Below are positions 15,571 to 23,267 of a stretch of 26,378 nt of DNA, one piece after another; the first letter of the stretch is position 1, and each line of letters opens with the position of its first letter. The position numbers and the translations under genes were made by a program. Origin of the DNA: DATIRA01 sp964553405 (GTDB lineage: Bacteria > Pseudomonadota > Gammaproteobacteria > Steroidobacterales > Steroidobacteraceae); the NCBI GenBank assembly GCA_964553405.1, contig CAZKLS010000030.1, positions 1 through 26,378 of the forward strand, written 5' to 3'. The notes under the pieces are model-generated. The model saw only the letters and a program-made list of their open reading frames with translations. It searched no databases and was not told where the DNA came from.

Positions 15571-15624
15571 AGTTGGCCCGACCCGCCGGTTTGCGGGATT
15601 CCACACCCTGCAGGAGCAGTGCCC

Positions 15625-16158
15625 ATGAAGTTCAGGATTCTTGCGGCGATGGCCGCATTCGCGCTTGCCGGCGTCGCCCCGGCCCATGCCGAGAAGACCG
15701 CTGGCGACATGGTCGACGACGGCACGATCGCTGCGACCGTCAAGGCCGAGTTGGTCGCCGAGAAGGGCGTCCCGTCCACCGACATCAACGTCGAGGTCTA
15801 CAAGGGCGTGGTGCTGCTGAGCGGGTTCGTGACCGCCCAGGCGCAGAAGGACGCGGCCGGCAAGATCGCGGGCGGCGTTGCGAACGTCAAGCAGGTCCGC
15901 AACGAGATCGCCGTGCACGACGCCACTTCGATGGGCACCAAGCTCGACGACACGGTGCTGGTCGGCAAAGTGAAGGCCGCGCTGATGGACGCGAGTGACG
16001 TCAAGAGCGGGCAGATCAACGTCGAGGCCCGTGGCGGCATCGTGCAGCTGGGCGGCTTCGTGACCGGCGAAGGCATGAAGGCCCGCGCGATCGCCATCGC
16101 CAAGGGTGTCGACGGCGTCAAGCGGGTGGACGACGCGCTGTTCGTCAAGCCCCAGTAA
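15625..16158 (+). CDS. Periplasmic protein with two BON domains (OsmY-like)
   Basis: The 177-residue product has a signal peptide (cleavage expected after AHA at 22) and two BON-type repeats, about 33-98 and 105-172. Each has the alpha-beta pattern ending in a hydrophobic strand with a central glycine (GVVLLSGFV and GIVQLGGFV). This architecture matches OsmY, a periplasmic protein linked to osmotic stress and envelope-protein folding. The ATG at 15625 has an AGGAG site 8 nt upstream; the GTG six bases earlier is less well placed. It is the only plus-strand gene in the window, has its own candidate promoter and is followed by a strong terminator, so it is monocistronic. OsmY and related small BON proteins differ in detail, so I give no symbol. 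Confidence 0.9.
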   Translation: MKFRILAAMAAFALAGVAPAHAEKTAGDMVDDGTIAATVKAELVAEKGVPSTDINVEVYKGVVLLSGFVTAQAQKDAAGKIAGGVANVKQVRNEIAVHDATSMGTKLDDTVLVGKVKAALMDASDVKSGQINVEARGGIVQLGGFVTGEGMKARAIAIAKGVDGVKRVDDALFVKPQ

Positions 16159-16186
16159 GCCTGTCCGAGCTCGAGACGAGCAATGC

Positions 16187-16216
16187 AAAGGCCCCGGTTC
16201 TTCCGGGGCCTTTTTT
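16187..16216 (+). terminator. Rho-independent terminator after the BON-domain gene
   Basis: AAAGGCCCCGG (16187-16197) and CCGGGGCCTTT (16203-16213) form a perfect 11-bp stem with a TTCTT loop, and a T6 run spans 16211-16216. It starts 28 nt after the BON stop codon. The minus-strand MaoC gene ends at 16228, so this hairpin sits between two convergent genes. Its symmetric A/T arms could let it act in both directions, more weakly on the minus strand. Confidence 0.93.
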
Positions 16217-16227
16217 CATGGTGGCCG

Positions 16228-17103
16228 CTACCCGGCCCAGCAGGCGTACATGTGGATGCGGCCGGTGCGGACGTCGCACAGCGCGCGCTTGACCTGCCCT
16301 TCCTCGCGCCATTCCTTGATCGCCACTTTGGCCGGCAGCTGCACCGGCGTCAGGAACTGAGCGTCGACCCGGGTTCCGGGTCCGTAACCGGGCATCGGTG
16401 GCTGCGCGAGGCTCCGGGCCAGTGACCACATGCCGTGCGCAATCGCACCGCGCAGCCCGAAATAGCGGGCGGCCCGGTCGCTCAGGTGAATGGGGTTGTA
16501 GTCGCTCGATACGCGGGCATAGTCCCAGACCTTTCGCATCGTCACTTCGAACTGGGCCAGCACCGTCGCATCCCTCGGTGCCCTCGGCGGACGCGGCGGG
16601 CGTCCGGCCGGCCGGTCGGCAGACTCGGGCCAGCGGGAGAGGAACACGCAGGTCTCCCGCCACAGTTCGGCGTCGCGACCGGTGATGAGCGTGTCCATGT
16701 CGAAGGCGAGCCCGGCGTCGGTCTCGCGGTAGTTCCGCGCGCTCACCTCGACGTCGAGCAGGTCGCCGGCGCGCGGCTCGGAAAGCACCTCGATCACGTT
16801 CGAGAGGTGGATCAGGCCCATCGGCCGCAGCGGGAAGATGCGGGTCGCGAATATCTTCAGGTGCAGCGGCATCGCCAGCACGTGCAGAAACGTGCATGGA
16901 ACGCTTCGGCCTTCGGCGAACCCGCAGACGCTCGCGTAGCGCGCCAGCTGCGCCGCGCGCAGTGGCACCCCCCGCGCCCGGGCCTGGATCAGCGGCGGGT
17001 CCTTCACCGAGGCGAGCGGCGGACGCTTGCGCCCGAGAACCTGGGGATAGCTGATCCACTGGGACGGGAGGCCCGAGTAGCTCAGCTGCAGCGTGTTCGC
17101 CAC
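16228..17103 (-). CDS. MaoC-like hydratase (double hot-dog)
   Basis: The 291-residue product has a C-terminal MaoC/(R)-hydratase hot-dog domain with the motif SSDYNPIHLS (199-208) holding Asp201 and His206, the catalytic pair of R-specific enoyl-CoA hydratases, and GAIAHGMWSLA (219-229) with the conserved His-Gly. The N-terminal half (about 40-160) resembles a second, degenerate hot-dog unit, and a Pro/Arg-rich linker (160-178) joins them. The likely role is hydration of trans-2-enoyl-CoA to (R)-3-hydroxyacyl-CoA, or a related step; the exact substrate is unknown. The start is GTG at 17101-17103, four bases after the ccmI stop, with only a weak GGTGG site, so it probably rides on the ccm transcript although no link to cytochrome maturation is known. 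Confidence 0.87.
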   Translation of the reverse strand: MANTLQLSYSGLPSQWISYPQVLGRKRPPLASVKDPPLIQARARGVPLRAAQLARYASVCGFAEGRSVPCTFLHVLAMPLHLKIFATRIFPLRPMGLIHLSNVIEVLSEPRAGDLLDVEVSARNYRETDAGLAFDMDTLITGRDAELWRETCVFLSRWPESADRPAGRPPRPPRAPRDATVLAQFEVTMRKVWDYARVSSDYNPIHLSDRAARYFGLRGAIAHGMWSLARSLAQPPMPGYGPGTRVDAQFLTPVQLPAKVAIKEWREEGQVKRALCDVRTGRIHMYACWAG

Positions 17104-17107
17104 GGGT

Positions 17108-18217
17108 CTAGGGCGCCACCTGGTCGATCACGACGGTCAGGTCGGGCGAGGAGCCCTTGGCATGGATCACGTTACCGACCAGGTCTCCGCTGCTCGTCAT
17201 GACGCTGCCCCCCAGCGCGACTCTCGCGACGATTTCCACGTCTTCGACCGAGGACAGGTTACGCCCCTCGATCATCGAATTGGCGTCGCTCAGCGTCACA
17301 GTGACCGGCATCACGTCGGTGGTCAAGCGGACCGCCGCGAGCGGCGGCCCCGGGATGCCGGGCTGGCGGGCGCTGACGAACAACGGCGTGCCCGGGGGTA
17401 GCTTCGAGGCCAGCGCGGGATCCACGCTGACCGAGACGTTGAGCATCCGTCCCGTCGCAGCTGCGGTCTCCGGGGTTGCCGGCGGGCTCGCCGCGGCCAT
17501 CATCGGACCGCGCTCGCCCACCGGCGCGGAAGCCGGCGCCTCGACGCCGAGCGCCGCCAGCTGCTCGTTGACCATCGCGCGGATCTCGTCCGGCAGTTCC
17601 TGCTCGCTCATGCGGAGCCAGCGCTGCCGGGCTGTTTCCTCGTCCCCCGACCTCAGCGCGATCACGCCGGAATACCAGAGCGCCTTGCCGTTGTCCGCGT
17701 TGGCCGCGAGCGCGGCGTCAACGATCGACCTGGCCCGGTCCTGCACGGACGGGTCTGCGGAAACGACCAGTGCTTCGGCGAGATCGAGCTCGATATCCGG
17801 GTCGTCGCCTCCCGCCAGCTCGAGCGCGCGCTCCAGCGCGCTCGCAGCCTTGGCGGGCTGGCCGGTCACCAGGTAGGTGCGCGCAAGCATCTGCCAGCCT
17901 TCGAGATCGTCGGGACTCTGCGCGAGCCGCTCCTCGAGCTTCCGGGTCGCCTCGTCCATCGAGCCCGCGCCCTGCTGATGGGCAGTCTGGGCGCCGGCGC
18001 CCAGCAGTCGCGGATCCTGCCAGGGATAGTTCGATACGAGTGCATACACCGCCGCGGCCGCCAGTGGCAGCACGACCGCCAGCGCCACGGCCGCGCCAGT
18101 CGCCGGTCTGGCGGCCTCGCCATCGCCCTGGGGCAGCGCCCCACGGACCAGCGGACGCAGCAACATCAGCAGCGCCGCAACGAGCATCGCGGCGCACAGT
18201 ACGAAAAACTCGGTCAC
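17108..18217 (-). CDS. ccmI: CcmI, apocytochrome c chaperone with TPR domain
   Basis: The 369-residue product has two membrane helices (about 5-20 and 42-61), then periplasmic TPR repeats (about 85-210, including LEGWQMLARTYLVTGQPAKA). The C-terminal domain carries the CcmI pattern PLFVSARQPGIPGPPLAAVR and the GDLVGN motif near the end. CcmI captures apocytochrome c and hands it to the CcmFH haem ligation complex. The cytoplasmic loop between the helices is only about 20 residues, whereas the family usually has a longer charged helical loop there. The start is GTG at 18215-18217, overlapping the ccmH stop as GTGA, so it is translationally coupled. It is the last ccm gene. Confidence 0.92.
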   Translation of the reverse strand: MTEFFVLCAAMLVAALLMLLRPLVRGALPQGDGEAARPATGAAVALAVVLPLAAAAVYALVSNYPWQDPRLLGAGAQTAHQQGAGSMDEATRKLEERLAQSPDDLEGWQMLARTYLVTGQPAKAASALERALELAGGDDPDIELDLAEALVVSADPSVQDRARSIVDAALAANADNGKALWYSGVIALRSGDEETARQRWLRMSEQELPDEIRAMVNEQLAALGVEAPASAPVGERGPMMAAASPPATPETAAATGRMLNVSVSVDPALASKLPPGTPLFVSARQPGIPGPPLAAVRLTTDVMPVTVTLSDANSMIEGRNLSSVEDVEIVARVALGGSVMTSSGDLVGNVIHAKGSSPDLTVVIDQVAP

Positions 18218-18654
18218 GTTGAATCAGCCTCCGTTTCGACGGATTCGTCTTCCGCCTCTGCTGCCCGCCGCCGGATCACGCGCAGCGCAGCGATCACCCC
18301 GATCACCAGCAGCAGGATCGGCGCCGCCCACAGCAGCAGGTTCTGCGCCGTCATCCGCGGACGGTACAGGACGAAATCCCCGTAGCGCTCGATCATGAAC
18401 TCGCGGATTTCGTCGTCGGTCTTGCCTGCCGCGATCAGGTCGCGGACCTCGCGCCTGAGGTCGGAAGCGAGGCCGGCGTTAGAATCGGCGATGGTCTGGT
18501 TCTGGCAGACCAGGCAGCGCAGCTCGCGGTTGATGTTCTCGTATCGCTGCTGCAGCACCGGGTCGTCGAAGGCGCGTTCCGCGTCGATCGCCGGTGCCAG
18601 CAGCGGCAGCGCCAGCAGCACCGTCGCCAGCAGCGTCTGTAACTTGCGCATCAT
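18214..18654 (-). CDS. ccmH: CcmH, thiol protein of cytochrome c maturation
   Basis: The 146-residue product has a signal peptide (cleavage near 25, after AIDA), the thiol-active motif LRCLVCQNQTIADSNA with Cys47 and Cys50, and a C-terminal membrane helix (about 104-123). CcmH keeps the haem-binding cysteines of apocytochrome c reduced and joins CcmF in haem ligation. This is the short, single-domain form; E. coli CcmH is fused to a CcmI-like TPR domain, encoded here by the separate ccmI. The ATG at 18652-18654 overlaps the ccmG stop (ATGA), and the stop overlaps the ccmI start. Confidence 0.96.
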   Translation of the reverse strand: MMRKLQTLLATVLLALPLLAPAIDAERAFDDPVLQQRYENINRELRCLVCQNQTIADSNAGLASDLRREVRDLIAAGKTDDEIREFMIERYGDFVLYRPRMTAQNLLLWAAPILLLVIGVIAALRVIRRRAAEAEDESVETEADST

Positions 18655-19193
18655 GTCGCGGAACCACCCTTCGATGCGGATGCCTCGATCCGTGGCAGGA
18701 ACTCTGTCCGCCAGATCTCCAGCGTCATCGGCGCGATGTGCTTGTAGAGCACGGTTCCGTCCGGCCCGATCAGGAACGTCTCGGGCGCGCCGTACACGCC
18801 CCAGTCCACCGCCGTGCGCCCGTCCTGGTCGACCGCCACCACGGCATAGGGGTTGCCGAGGTCCCGCAGCCATCTCTTCGCGGCGGCGTCGTCGTCCTTC
18901 CAGTTCAGGCCGACCATCGGGACGGTGTTCTGCCGGGCGATCTCGAGCAGCACGTCGTGCTCCTGGCGACAACCGCCGCACCACGTGCCCCAGACGTTCA
19001 GCAGCCACGGACGCCCGGTCAGCTCGCTGCTCGAGACCGTGTAAGCGGGGTCCTGGAGGCTCGGCAGCGTGAACTCCGGCGCAGCCTTGCCGATCAGCGG
19101 CGACGGCACGTACCGGGGGTCGCGCTGCAGGCCGACGTAAAGGAACACGCCCATCAGCAGGAACAGCACGAACGGAACGATGAACTTTGCCAT
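18651..19193 (-). CDS. ccmG: CcmG (DsbE), thiol:disulfide oxidoreductase
   Basis: The 180-residue product is a membrane-anchored periplasmic thioredoxin. It has an N-terminal anchor helix (3-21), an active site WCGGC with Cys72 and Cys75, and the CcmG-specific GVYGAPETF motif (132-140) with cis-proline Pro137. It supplies reductant to CcmH and apocytochrome c, receiving electrons from DsbD or CcdA. The CGGC dipeptide is less common than the CPTC/CVPC types. The ATG at 19191-19193 has a GGGAGG site, lies 14 nt after ccmF, and the gene overlaps ccmH by 4 nt. Confidence 0.96.
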   Translation of the reverse strand: MAKFIVPFVLFLLMGVFLYVGLQRDPRYVPSPLIGKAAPEFTLPSLQDPAYTVSSSELTGRPWLLNVWGTWCGGCRQEHDVLLEIARQNTVPMVGLNWKDDDAAAKRWLRDLGNPYAVVAVDQDGRTAVDWGVYGAPETFLIGPDGTVLYKHIAPMTLEIWRTEFLPRIEASASKGGSAT

Positions 19194-19207
19194 GACTGCC
19201 TCCCGGC

Positions 19208-21166
19208 TCAGCGCGCGGCCACCGCGCCGCGCCCGGCGACCTTCTCGTCTGAGGTGGCGCGACGCGTGCGGTAGCGCCGGTCGCTGACCGCGACCAGCCC
19301 GCCGATGGACATCACCAGCGCGCCGAACCAGATGAACCGGACCATGGGCTTGTACTGAATGCGCATACTCCAGGCGCCGCCGCCGAGGTCCTCGCCCATA
19401 GCGACGAACAGGTCCCGGTTCCAGTCGACCTCGATCCCCGACTCGGTCATCGGGCTGCGCTGGACGCGATAGACGCGCTTCTGCGGATGCAGCGTCGCCA
19501 CTTCGCGGCCTTCACGGGTGATCACCACCTCGGCCTCGACCGCGTCGAAGTTCGGGCCCTGGACCATCCGCGTGCTGTTGAAGGCGAAGTCGTAGCCCTG
19601 CATCGACACGGATTCGCCGGGCTTCAGCGCGATGTCCTTCTCGATCCGGTACATCTGCGTCACCGTCACGCCGATCGCGAACAGCCCGACGCCGATGTGC
19701 GCGAGCGTCATGCCGAGCACGCCCCGCGACAGCGACTGCTTGCGCCGCAGCCGCTGGTAGGGCTCGTAGAGCGCCGAGAGGATCACCCAGAACCCGGCCG
19801 TCAGGCCGACCGCGGACATGATGTGGAAGCCGCCGTAGGCGACGACCGGCACGATGACACCGACCGCGAGCGAGATGCCGAGCAACACGAGCAGCGGCGT
19901 CTTCATGTCCGCCGAGCGCCACTTCTTCCAGGTCGCGTGCATGCCGAACGCAAGCAGGAACAGCAGCGGCAGCGTCGGGATCAGGAAGACAGTATTGAAG
20001 TACGGCGGGCCGACCGAGATCTTGCCGAGGTTCAGCGCGTCGAGGAACAGCGGGTACAGCGTGCCGATCAGGATCAGCGCGGCGGCCACCAGCAGCAGCA
20101 CGTTGTTGAGCAGCAGGAAGGACTCCCGCGATACGGTGTCGAAGCCGCCCTTGGCGCGCAGCGCCGGGCCACGCCACGCGAACAGCGCCAGCGAGCCACC
20201 GATACAGACGCCGAGGAAGGCCAGAATGAACAGGCCCCGGCTCGGGTCGCTCGCGAACGCGTGCACCGAGACCAGCACGCCAGAGCGCACCAGGAACGTG
20301 CCGAGCAGGCTCAGCGAGAACGCGGTGATCGCGAGCAACAGCGTCCAGCTCTTGAAGAGCCCCCGCTTCTCGGTCACGGCCAGCGAGTGGATCAGCGCGG
20401 TGCCGACCAGCCAGGGCATGAAGGAGGCGTTCTCGACGGGATCCCAGAACCACCAGCCGCCCCAGCCGAGCTCGTAGTACGCCCACCAGCTGCCCAGCGC
20501 GATGCCGATGGTCAGGAAGACCCAGGACAGCGTGGTCCAGGGCCGTGCCCATCGCGCCCACTTCTCGTCCAGCTTGCCCTCGAGCAGAGACGCCACGGCG
20601 AACGCGAACGCGACCGCGAAGCCGACGTAGCCGATGTAGAGCATCGGGGGATGAATCGCGAGCGCCGGATCCTGCAGCAGCGGATTCAGGTCACGCCCGT
20701 CCACCGCCGCCGGCACGAGGCGCTCGAACGGGTTCGACGTGAACAGGATGAAAGAAAGGAAGCCGATGCTGACGATGCCGAGCACGCCGATCACGCGCGC
20801 GGCGAAGGTCTCTGGCAGGTTCCGGCTCAGCGCGCCCACCGCGACCGACCAGGTCGACAGCGCCAGCGCCCACAGCAGCAGCGATCCCTCGTGCGCGCCC
20901 CAGACCGCGGCGAACCGATAGAAAGTGGGCAGTTCCGAGTTCGAGTTGCTGGCCACGTACAGGACCGAGAAGTCGTTCTTGTAGAACGCCCAGCTCAGCA
21001 CCGCGAATGACGCCGCGACGAAGACCCACTGGCCGGTGACGGCCGGCCGTGCGGCCGCCATCCAGCGGCGATTGCCGAAGTGGGCCCCGGCGAGTCCGAG
21101 AAACGCCTGCGCCGTCGTGAGCAGCAGCGCGATGACCAGCGCGAACAGTCCGAGCTCGATGACCAT
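19208..21166 (-). CDS. ccmF: CcmF, haem lyase subunit
   Basis: The 652-residue polytopic inner-membrane protein has the normal CcmF length. It carries the tryptophan-rich WWD haem-handling domain WGGWWFWDPVENASF (235-249), flanked by periplasmic histidines at about 172 (IHPPMLY) and 260 (ALIHSL). A large periplasmic loop precedes the final helix (RFIWFGALVMSIGGLVAV). CcmF with CcmH and CcmI takes haem from holo-CcmE and attaches it to the CxxCH cysteines of apocytochromes. The ATG at 21164-21166 lies 21 nt after ccmE with a GGGAGG site. No damage is seen. Confidence 0.98.
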   Translation of the reverse strand: MVIELGLFALVIALLLTTAQAFLGLAGAHFGNRRWMAAARPAVTGQWVFVAASFAVLSWAFYKNDFSVLYVASNSNSELPTFYRFAAVWGAHEGSLLLWALALSTWSVAVGALSRNLPETFAARVIGVLGIVSIGFLSFILFTSNPFERLVPAAVDGRDLNPLLQDPALAIHPPMLYIGYVGFAVAFAFAVASLLEGKLDEKWARWARPWTTLSWVFLTIGIALGSWWAYYELGWGGWWFWDPVENASFMPWLVGTALIHSLAVTEKRGLFKSWTLLLAITAFSLSLLGTFLVRSGVLVSVHAFASDPSRGLFILAFLGVCIGGSLALFAWRGPALRAKGGFDTVSRESFLLLNNVLLLVAAALILIGTLYPLFLDALNLGKISVGPPYFNTVFLIPTLPLLFLLAFGMHATWKKWRSADMKTPLLVLLGISLAVGVIVPVVAYGGFHIMSAVGLTAGFWVILSALYEPYQRLRRKQSLSRGVLGMTLAHIGVGLFAIGVTVTQMYRIEKDIALKPGESVSMQGYDFAFNSTRMVQGPNFDAVEAEVVITREGREVATLHPQKRVYRVQRSPMTESGIEVDWNRDLFVAMGEDLGGGAWSMRIQYKPMVRFIWFGALVMSIGGLVAVSDRRYRTRRATSDEKVAGRGAVAAR

Positions 21167-21187
21167 TGAATCCTCCCGGGCGTCTCG

Positions 21188-21643
21188 TCAGGTGCTGCCC
21201 TGGCCCATCGCGCTGGCCGCCTCGGCGTGCGGCTTCAGGCTGTCCGCGACCTCGGGCGGCATGTAGTTCTCGTCGTGCTTGGCGAGCACTTCCTCGGCGA
21301 CGAAGGTTCCGTCCGGGCCGAGCTTGCCGCGCGCGATGATGCCCTGCCCCTCCCGGAAAAGGTCGGGGAGCACACCCGTGTAGCTCACCTTGACCGTGTT
21401 CTGGTAGTCGGTCAGCGTGAACTTCGCCTCCAGGCTGCCCGTTTCGCGGCTGAAGCTGCCGTCCTGGACCAGCCCGCCGACGCGGAAGATGCGAGTGTCG
21501 GGCGCCTCGCCGGCCTGGATCTGCGTGGGGCTGTAGTAATAGAGCAGGTTCTTCTGGAAGGCCTGCAGTGCGAACGCCGTGGCAATGCCGACGCCTGCCA
21601 GGATCACTGCCACCGTGGTCATGCGCTTCTGTCGCGGTGTCAT
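21188..21643 (-). CDS. ccmE: CcmE, periplasmic haem chaperone
   Basis: The 151-residue product has one N-terminal anchor helix (about 9-28) and an OB-fold domain, ending in the haem-attachment motif HDENY (123-127). His123 corresponds to the residue that binds the haem vinyl group covalently and Tyr127 to the axial ligand. CcmE receives haem from CcmABCD and delivers it to CcmF. The chosen start is ATG at 21641-21643 (MTPRQKRM) with an AAGGAG site about 7-8 nt upstream; it overlaps the ccmD stop (ATGA). Longer in-frame readings upstream only translate ccmD sequence in the wrong frame. Confidence 0.97.
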   Translation of the reverse strand: MTPRQKRMTTVAVILAGVGIATAFALQAFQKNLLYYYSPTQIQAGEAPDTRIFRVGGLVQDGSFSRETGSLEAKFTLTDYQNTVKVSYTGVLPDLFREGQGIIARGKLGPDGTFVAEEVLAKHDENYMPPEVADSLKPHAEAASAMGQGST

Positions 21644-21813
21644 GTACGGGACTCCTTCAGCTGTTGTGTTCGCCGCTGGGCGCTGATGAGCTCCTCGGAC
21701 TCGCGCCGGCGCGCGGCCCACCAGTTCAGGATCAGCACCACCGCGGTTAGACCGTATGCGGACCAAACAAATCCCGCATAACCGCCCATTTTAAAAAAAC
21801 TCTGTAAGTCCAT
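21640..21813 (-). CDS. ccmD: CcmD, small membrane partner of CcmC/CcmE
   Basis: This 57-residue gene fills the gap between ccmC and ccmE. The product starts MDLQSFFKMGGYAGFVWSAY, has one membrane helix (about 13-32) and ends in a charged cytoplasmic tail rich in Arg, Glu and Gln, the standard CcmD pattern (GGY near the start, W-AYG before the helix). CcmD is needed to release holo-CcmE from the CcmABC transporter. The ATG at 21811-21813 lies 3 nt after the ccmC stop and its stop overlaps the ccmE start. The first 20 codons are noticeably more AT-rich than the rest of the operon. Confidence 0.92.
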   Translation of the reverse strand: MDLQSFFKMGGYAGFVWSAYGLTAVVLILNWWAARRRESEELISAQRRTQQLKESRT

Positions 21814-21816
21814 GTT

Positions 21817-22545
21817 TTATAGACCTTCTTTCAGCCAGGTCGCATTTCGCTCCCGGCGCAGGATCTCGGCCCGCAGGCGACGGCACAGCAGCCAGCCGTA
21901 ATAGAGCTGGAAGCCGACGATCATCAGGAAGAGCGGATACAGCATCTCGAGCGCGATGGACGGCTTGTCCAGCTTGGTGACGCTGGCCGGCTGGTGCAGC
22001 GTCGTCCACCATTCCACCGAGTAATGGATGATGGGCACGTTGATGACGCCGACGATGGCCAGCACCGCGCTCGCCCGGTCCGCGCGCTGCGGGTCGTCGA
22101 ACGACGCGCGCAACGCCATGTAGCCGAAGTACAGGAACAGCAGGATCAGCTCCGAGGTGAGCCGCGCGTCCCAGACCCACCATGTGCCCCACATCGGCTT
22201 GCCCCAGATCGAGCCGGTCGCAAGCGCCAGGAACGTGAACGACGCGCCGACCGCCGCGCTCGCCGCCGCGGCCGCGTGCGCGAGCTTGATGCGCCAGATC
22301 AGTCCGATGCCGGCGGCGACCGCCATCACGACGTAGATGAACATCGACATCCACGCGCTCGGCGCGTGCACGTAGAGGATCCGGAACGCGTCGCCCTGCT
22401 GGTAGTCGGCCGGCGCCCGCACGAGACCCCACCAGGTCGCGAGCAGGATCAGCACCAGGGCCGGCCAGCCGAACCAGGGCGCCAGCCGGCCGAGCAGCCG
22501 GTAGGCATGGGGAGGAGAGGCGAATTTATGCAACCAGGTCCACAT
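21817..22545 (-). CDS. ccmC: CcmC, haem-handling inner-membrane protein
   Basis: The 242-residue product has six membrane helices and the WWD domain (114-134) centred on WGTWWVWDARLTSE. Two periplasmic histidines, His60 (YVHAPSAW) and His184 (TTLHQPA), fall at the same numbers as the essential haem ligands of E. coli CcmC. CcmC loads haem onto CcmE. The ATG at 22543-22545 has an AGAGGA site and lies about 35 nt after ccmB; ccmD follows after 3 nt. The motifs are intact. Confidence 0.98.
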   Translation of the reverse strand: MWTWLHKFASPPHAYRLLGRLAPWFGWPALVLILLATWWGLVRAPADYQQGDAFRILYVHAPSAWMSMFIYVVMAVAAGIGLIWRIKLAHAAAAASAAVGASFTFLALATGSIWGKPMWGTWWVWDARLTSELILLFLYFGYMALRASFDDPQRADRASAVLAIVGVINVPIIHYSVEWWTTLHQPASVTKLDKPSIALEMLYPLFLMIVGFQLYYGWLLCRRLRAEILRRERNATWLKEGL

Positions 22546-22580
22546 GTATCCTCTTCATTCGCATGCTCGCGACGAGCAGT

Positions 22581-23267
22581 TCAGCTTTCGACGCTGATCC
22601 GGATCGCCGCGGACATCGCCAGCGGCCCCAGGCTCAGCGCCAGGAAGAATATGGCGGCCAGCAACTGCAGCGGACCGGCCGGGGAATCCCCGTCCATCTG
22701 CATCGCGACCGCGCGCGCACCGAAGATCAGCAGCGGCATCGCCAGCGGCAGCACCAGCAGCGACAGCAGCACGCTGCCGCGGCGCACGCCGACGGTCAGC
22801 GCGGCGCCGATGCCGCCGAGCACGCTCAGCGTCGCGGTGCCGAGCAGCAGCGAGAGCACCAGCGTGCCCCAGGCGTCGAACGGCAGACCCAGCGCCGTGC
22901 CGACGACCGGCGAGATCAGCACCAGCGGCAGCCCGGTCAGCACCCAGTGCGCCGCGACCTTCGACAGCAGCAGCCAGGCCAGCGGCTGGCCCGAGAGCAC
23001 CCACTGTTCCATCGTCCCGTCCTCGACGTCCGAGCGGAACAGCGACTCCAACGCGAGCAGCGACGACAGCAGCGCAGCCACCCAGACGACGCCGCCGGAA
23101 ATCGTGCGCAGCTGCGCCAGGTCCGGCGTCGTCGCGAGCGGAAACAACGTCGTGACCACGACGTAGAAGATCAGCGGCTGAGTCACCTCGTCCCAGCGCC
23201 GCATCGCCAGCGTCAGGTCGCGCTTGAAGACCAGCGCCGCCGCTTCGGAGATGTTCGCGCGCTGCAT
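22581..23267 (-). CDS. ccmB: CcmB, permease subunit of the CcmABCD complex
   Basis: The 228-residue product is hydrophobic with about six membrane helices and the CcmB motif DVEDGTMEQW (80-89) in the first cytoplasmic stretch. It is the membrane partner of the CcmA ATPase; ATP hydrolysis drives release of haem-loaded CcmE. The ATG at 23265-23267 shares its A with the ccmA stop (TGATG), a tight coupling. The longer in-frame reading to the right is ccmA sequence in another frame. Confidence 0.96.
   Translation of the reverse strand: MQRANISEAAALVFKRDLTLAMRRWDEVTQPLIFYVVVTTLFPLATTPDLAQLRTISGGVVWVAALLSSLLALESLFRSDVEDGTMEQWVLSGQPLAWLLLSKVAAHWVLTGLPLVLISPVVGTALGLPFDAWGTLVLSLLLGTATLSVLGGIGAALTVGVRRGSVLLSLLVLPLAMPLLIFGARAVAMQMDGDSPAGPLQLLAAIFFLALSLGPLAMSAAIRISVES

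Noticed and set aside
15421..16188. N-terminal extension of the aldolase frame up to 16188
   Set aside because: It runs antisense through the BON-domain gene and the terminator; the ATG at 15420 has a strong ribosome site and the conserved aldolase N-terminus.
19487..21010. Gln/Arg-rich plus-strand open frame antisense to ccmF
   Set aside because: ccmF is unmistakable with the WWD motif; the antisense frame has biased composition and no domain.
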